A stretch of 64,000 bases of DNA from contig NZ_CP117880.1 in assembly GCF_028736175.1 (NCBI RefSeq), forward strand, positions 2,170,001-2,234,000, read 5' to 3'. Below the pieces are notes generated by a model that made no database searches, was not told the DNA's origin, and was given only the letters and a program-made list of their open reading frames with translations. The DNA is from Sphingobacterium oryzagri. Lineage in GTDB: Bacteria > Bacteroidota > Bacteroidia > Sphingobacteriales > Sphingobacteriaceae. This document shows positions 61,560 to 64,000 of the stretch, one piece after another. How positions within the stretch are numbered: position 1 is the stretch's first letter; each line of letters starts with the position of its first letter. A program made the translations under genes and the position numbers.

Positions 61560-61844
61560 ATGAAAAAGGTAAACATACATACATTTGCGCTGCTCGTAGC
61601 GCTTGCTACGGTATCTTGCGGACAAACAAAACAAAGCGATACGACGGCCGCTGCACAGGAAGATTCTACCGTAAATCAACAGCAAAATAACAGCGGAACA
61701 CCGTTGGATAACCTCCATCGCGACAACTCTTCGGATACTTTAAAAGAAGATGTAGACGTTAATACCGGTGTTCCTTTGAATAATCTCACTAGAGAGCAAG
61801 TGCGCGATTCGCTTGCCACCAGTACGACGGCTGCTCCAGAGTAG
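61560..61844 (+). CDS. Small lipoprotein with internal repeat
   Basis: 94 residues with lipobox ATVSC (Cys20). The mature part is hydrophilic and low in complexity (Asp, Ser, Thr, Asn, Gln). It contains a twice-occurring motif, GTPLDNLHRD and GVPLNNLTRE, about 29 residues apart. No family was recognised. It is an envelope protein by signal, probably disordered, of unknown function. It is transcribed divergently from the susC operon with its own leader. Confidence 0.7.
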   Translation: MKKVNIHTFALLVALATVSCGQTKQSDTTAAAQEDSTVNQQQNNSGTPLDNLHRDNSSDTLKEDVDVNTGVPLNNLTREQVRDSLATSTTAAPE

Positions 61845-62012
61845 CGTTTCGGTAAATTTTAAGCCGCATTGTTGCTAAAAATTTATTTATGTCAAAACAA
61901 TATTTTAGGCACCAAATTGTTAATGTATAAATTGTTTAATTCACTAAATACTTTATAATAGTAAAAAAAATATTATCGTAATTAAATTCACTTTTATTTG
62001 TTATTTTTAAAC

Positions 62013-62867
62013 ATGAATCTAAAAAGCGTATTGGAGGAGTGTTTAAATCAAGTAGTCGTGCGTGTAAAGCCGATCCATAGCGGTCATGTAAATGATGCCT
62101 ATAAGGTGTTAACGAAAGATCGCTGCTACTTTCTAAAGGTAAACCGAGAGATCGTGTTTTCGAATTATTTTGTACAAGAGCGAGCTGGGCTTGCAGCACT
62201 CAAGGAGGCCTTTCAGCATCGTGTTCCGGAGGTAGTGGGTGTTTTTGAGCATGATGGCGCACAGTTGCTTATTATGGAGTATATTGAGTCAGGCAATGCA
62301 AATGAAGGCTTTTGGACAGATTTCGGTCAACAACTAGCCGCGATGCATCGGAAGAGTGATGCGTCTTTTGGCTGGCATGATAATAATTACATCGGTAATT
62401 TGCCGCAGGAAAATACCAGAAACAGCTGTTGGAGTTCTTTTTATACAGAAAATCGTATCCTGCCGCTGGTTCGAAAAATGCAGGATATGGGTGTTTTTTC
62501 AAACAAACAAATCCAGCAGGCCGAAAAGCTTTGCCTGGAGATAAACAATATCCTACCCAAAGAAGCGCCAGCACTTATCCACGGCGATTTATGGAGTGGC
62601 AACTTCCTGATCGATAAAAAGGGATTGCCCGTATTAATCGATCCGTCCATCAGTTTTTCGCATCGCGAAATGGATATCGGTATGACTAAGCTATTTGGTG
62701 GCTTTCCAGCAGAGTTTTATGCAGCTTATACAGCGAGTTTTCCGCTAGCGCCAGGCTGGGAGGCGCGATTGCCAGTTATGCAGCTCTATCCGTTGTTGGT
62801 GCATGCCACATTATTTGGTGGCGGCTATGTCGGGCGCTGCGTAGACACACTAGCCACGTTTAATTAA
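62013..62867 (+). CDS. Fructosamine kinase / aminoglycoside phosphotransferase-like protein
   Basis: 284 residues from the ATG at 62013; an in-frame TTG at 61998 is less likely. It has the kinase-like fold of the fructosamine-3-kinase family: IHSGHVNDAYKVLTKDRCYFLKVN at the N-terminus, LLIMEYIESG as hinge, the catalytic loop HGDLWSGNFLID near residue 191, and the metal-binding DPS near residue 210 (in VLIDPSISFSHREMDIGMT). Members phosphorylate ketoamines such as fructosyl-lysine so that glycated proteins are repaired. The native substrate here is unknown. There is an AT-rich upstream region and no operon partner. Confidence 0.9.
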   Translation: MNLKSVLEECLNQVVVRVKPIHSGHVNDAYKVLTKDRCYFLKVNREIVFSNYFVQERAGLAALKEAFQHRVPEVVGVFEHDGAQLLIMEYIESGNANEGFWTDFGQQLAAMHRKSDASFGWHDNNYIGNLPQENTRNSCWSSFYTENRILPLVRKMQDMGVFSNKQIQQAEKLCLEINNILPKEAPALIHGDLWSGNFLIDKKGLPVLIDPSISFSHREMDIGMTKLFGGFPAEFYAAYTASFPLAPGWEARLPVMQLYPLLVHATLFGGGYVGRCVDTLATFN

Positions 62868-62969
62868 GTTAACGATCTACCCTATATTATAAAAACCAAT
62901 TGTTTCTGCGCGCTGGATATCTTTCCAGGTCAGGTTATGCATAACGACCTGTAACAATTCACAACTATA

Positions 62970-64000
62970 TTAGCTGGCCAGGGGTGCAAAGGATTTTTCA
63001 GTTACGCGTTTTAGCGTCAACACGGTTATCTCTGGCCATATGCCGACACGGCCTTGCATACCGTGAAAACCGAATCCTCTGTTTACATACAGGTATTTGC
63101 CGCCCTTATTGTAGAGCCCGGCCCATTGTTTGTAAAAATACTGAATGGGGCTCCATTTATAACCGAAAAGCTCCACGCCAAACTGCATACCGTGCGTATG
63201 TCCGGCCAGCGTAAGGTGTATATGTTGGCGATGGTTTACGGTTTCTGCTTCCCAATGGGATGGATCGTGCGACATCAAAATCTTAAAAGAATTATCGGGC
63301 ACCAAAGCGGTGGCTTTTTTTAAGTCACCGTATTGCTGAAAACCGCCTTTTCCCCAATTTTCAACACCGATCAATGCAATTTTATCTTGGCCTTTTTGCA
63401 GAAATACCGCCTCATTCAACAGCAATTTAAAGCCCATATCGGCCTGCAGCTCGCCAAGATGCCGGAGGTTTTGTGCCTTAGCGCTGCTGTCTTGCCAGCG
63501 TATGTAGTCGCCATAATCATGATTGCCGAGTATAGAGTATTTGCCGAAAGGTGCTTCAAGCGCGGCAAAACTATTTAGCCAGGGTTTTACTTCGTTTGCC
63601 ATGTTATTCACAAAATCGCCCGTGAATAATACCAAATCGCTTCGCTGTGCATTGGCTAGCGCGATTCCTTTATCAACCGCTTTGCTGTTTCGTAAACTTC
63701 CAGCATGGATGTCGGATAGCTGCGTAATGGTGAATCCATCAAACGCTTTTGGTAAATCTGTAAAATATAGTGTTTGCTTCTTGATCTTGTAGAAATGTTT
63801 ACCGCGGGTTAATCCAAAAACAATTGCGATAAAAACTATGACGGCAATGAAAACGACCGCTTCGCTGATGTATATATTTCGAGCAGGGAATGATCGGAAC
63901 ATACGCGTAATATCTTCCAGAAAAAGTAAGGGAAACGAAAACAGTTTTGGAACGTAGACGAGCAGCATACCGCTCATGGCTACTTGCACAAGGTTATGTA
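62970..64000 (-). CDS. Membrane-anchored metallophosphoesterase, N-terminus outside window
   Basis: The open frame runs from the stop at 62970 to the right edge. The apparent GTG start at 63987-63989 is not preferred because the frame stays open upstream. The visible part starts with transmembrane segments (about the first 75 residues, including YISEAVVFIAVIVFIAIVFGLTRG). It then has the calcineurin-like phosphatase motifs ITQLSDIHAG, LVLFTGDFVNN, ILGNHDYG, ILMSHDP and LTLAGHTHGMQ, a complete two-metal set. The family includes YkuE/UDP-diacylglucosamine-like hydrolases in the membrane. About 60-70 N-terminal residues are likely missing. Confidence 0.88.
   Translation of the reverse strand, partial: HNLVQVAMSGMLLVYVPKLFSFPLLFLEDITRMFRSFPARNIYISEAVVFIAVIVFIAIVFGLTRGKHFYKIKKQTLYFTDLPKAFDGFTITQLSDIHAGSLRNSKAVDKGIALANAQRSDLVLFTGDFVNNMANEVKPWLNSFAALEAPFGKYSILGNHDYGDYIRWQDSSAKAQNLRHLGELQADMGFKLLLNEAVFLQKGQDKIALIGVENWGKGGFQQYGDLKKATALVPDNSFKILMSHDPSHWEAETVNHRQHIHLTLAGHTHGMQFGVELFGYKWSPIQYFYKQWAGLYNKGGKYLYVNRGFGFHGMQGRVGIWPEITVLTLKRVTEKSFAPLAS

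Overview
The window comes from a member of the Bacteroidota, most likely family Sphingobacteriaceae (Sphingobacterium/Pedobacter-like). The evidence is a SusC/SusD pair, many lipoproteins with Bacteroidota-type lipoboxes, promoters of the TTG-N19-TAnnTTTG type, a CzcA-TolC fusion, a TreY-MalQ fusion, a GH92 mannosidase and HisKA proteins typical of this phylum. The genus is inferred from gene content only. No phage, CRISPR array or rRNA operon was seen.

Layout. 0-7 kb: a nitroreductase (cut by the left edge) under a TetR regulator with a clear operator, a patatin-like lipase, an alpha/beta hydrolase, tRNA-Arg(ACG), a divergent HxlR/old yellow enzyme pair, an IS1182-family element, and a second identical tRNA-Arg(ACG). 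7-15 kb: housekeeping genes (adk, obgE, panB, an RluA-family pseudouridine synthase, a TlpA-like thioredoxin, pyrF), then two envelope lipoproteins and a PagL-like lipid A deacylase. 15.6-24.7 kb: a glycogen-to-trehalose module (GlgX, TreZ and a TreY-MalQ fusion) with a divergent DUF421 membrane protein in the middle. 25.4-32 kb: two tandem cytidylyltransferase-like paralogues, a four-helix-bundle stress protein, a GH92 glycosidase, and a coupled FAD-dependent protein/AEC transporter pair. 32-43.4 kb: a multi-PAS histidine kinase and a divalent-metal resistance locus (Cys-rich small protein, CzcA-TolC fusion, CzcB, P1B ATPase).

43.4-52.7 kb is rich in sensing genes. It holds two cold-shock proteins, a membrane histidine kinase, a GAF-PAS-HisKA protein lacking an ATPase domain, two single-domain response regulators, a fatty acid desaturase and a bacteriophytochrome kinase. 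Together they suggest, as inference only, a locus linking light or temperature to membrane fluidity. 52.9-61.2 kb is a SusC-SusD-fasciclin-DUF5007-like-zincin operon that contains a metallopeptidase instead of glycosidases. The right end has a small lipoprotein, a fructosamine-kinase-family protein and a metallophosphoesterase cut by the window edge.

The most notable points are the TreY-MalQ and CzcA-TolC fusions, the ATPase-less kinase in the light/cold cluster, the hairpin in front of the metal ATPase, the palindromic TetR operator overlapping its own promoter, and the two hairpins guarding the IS transposase.
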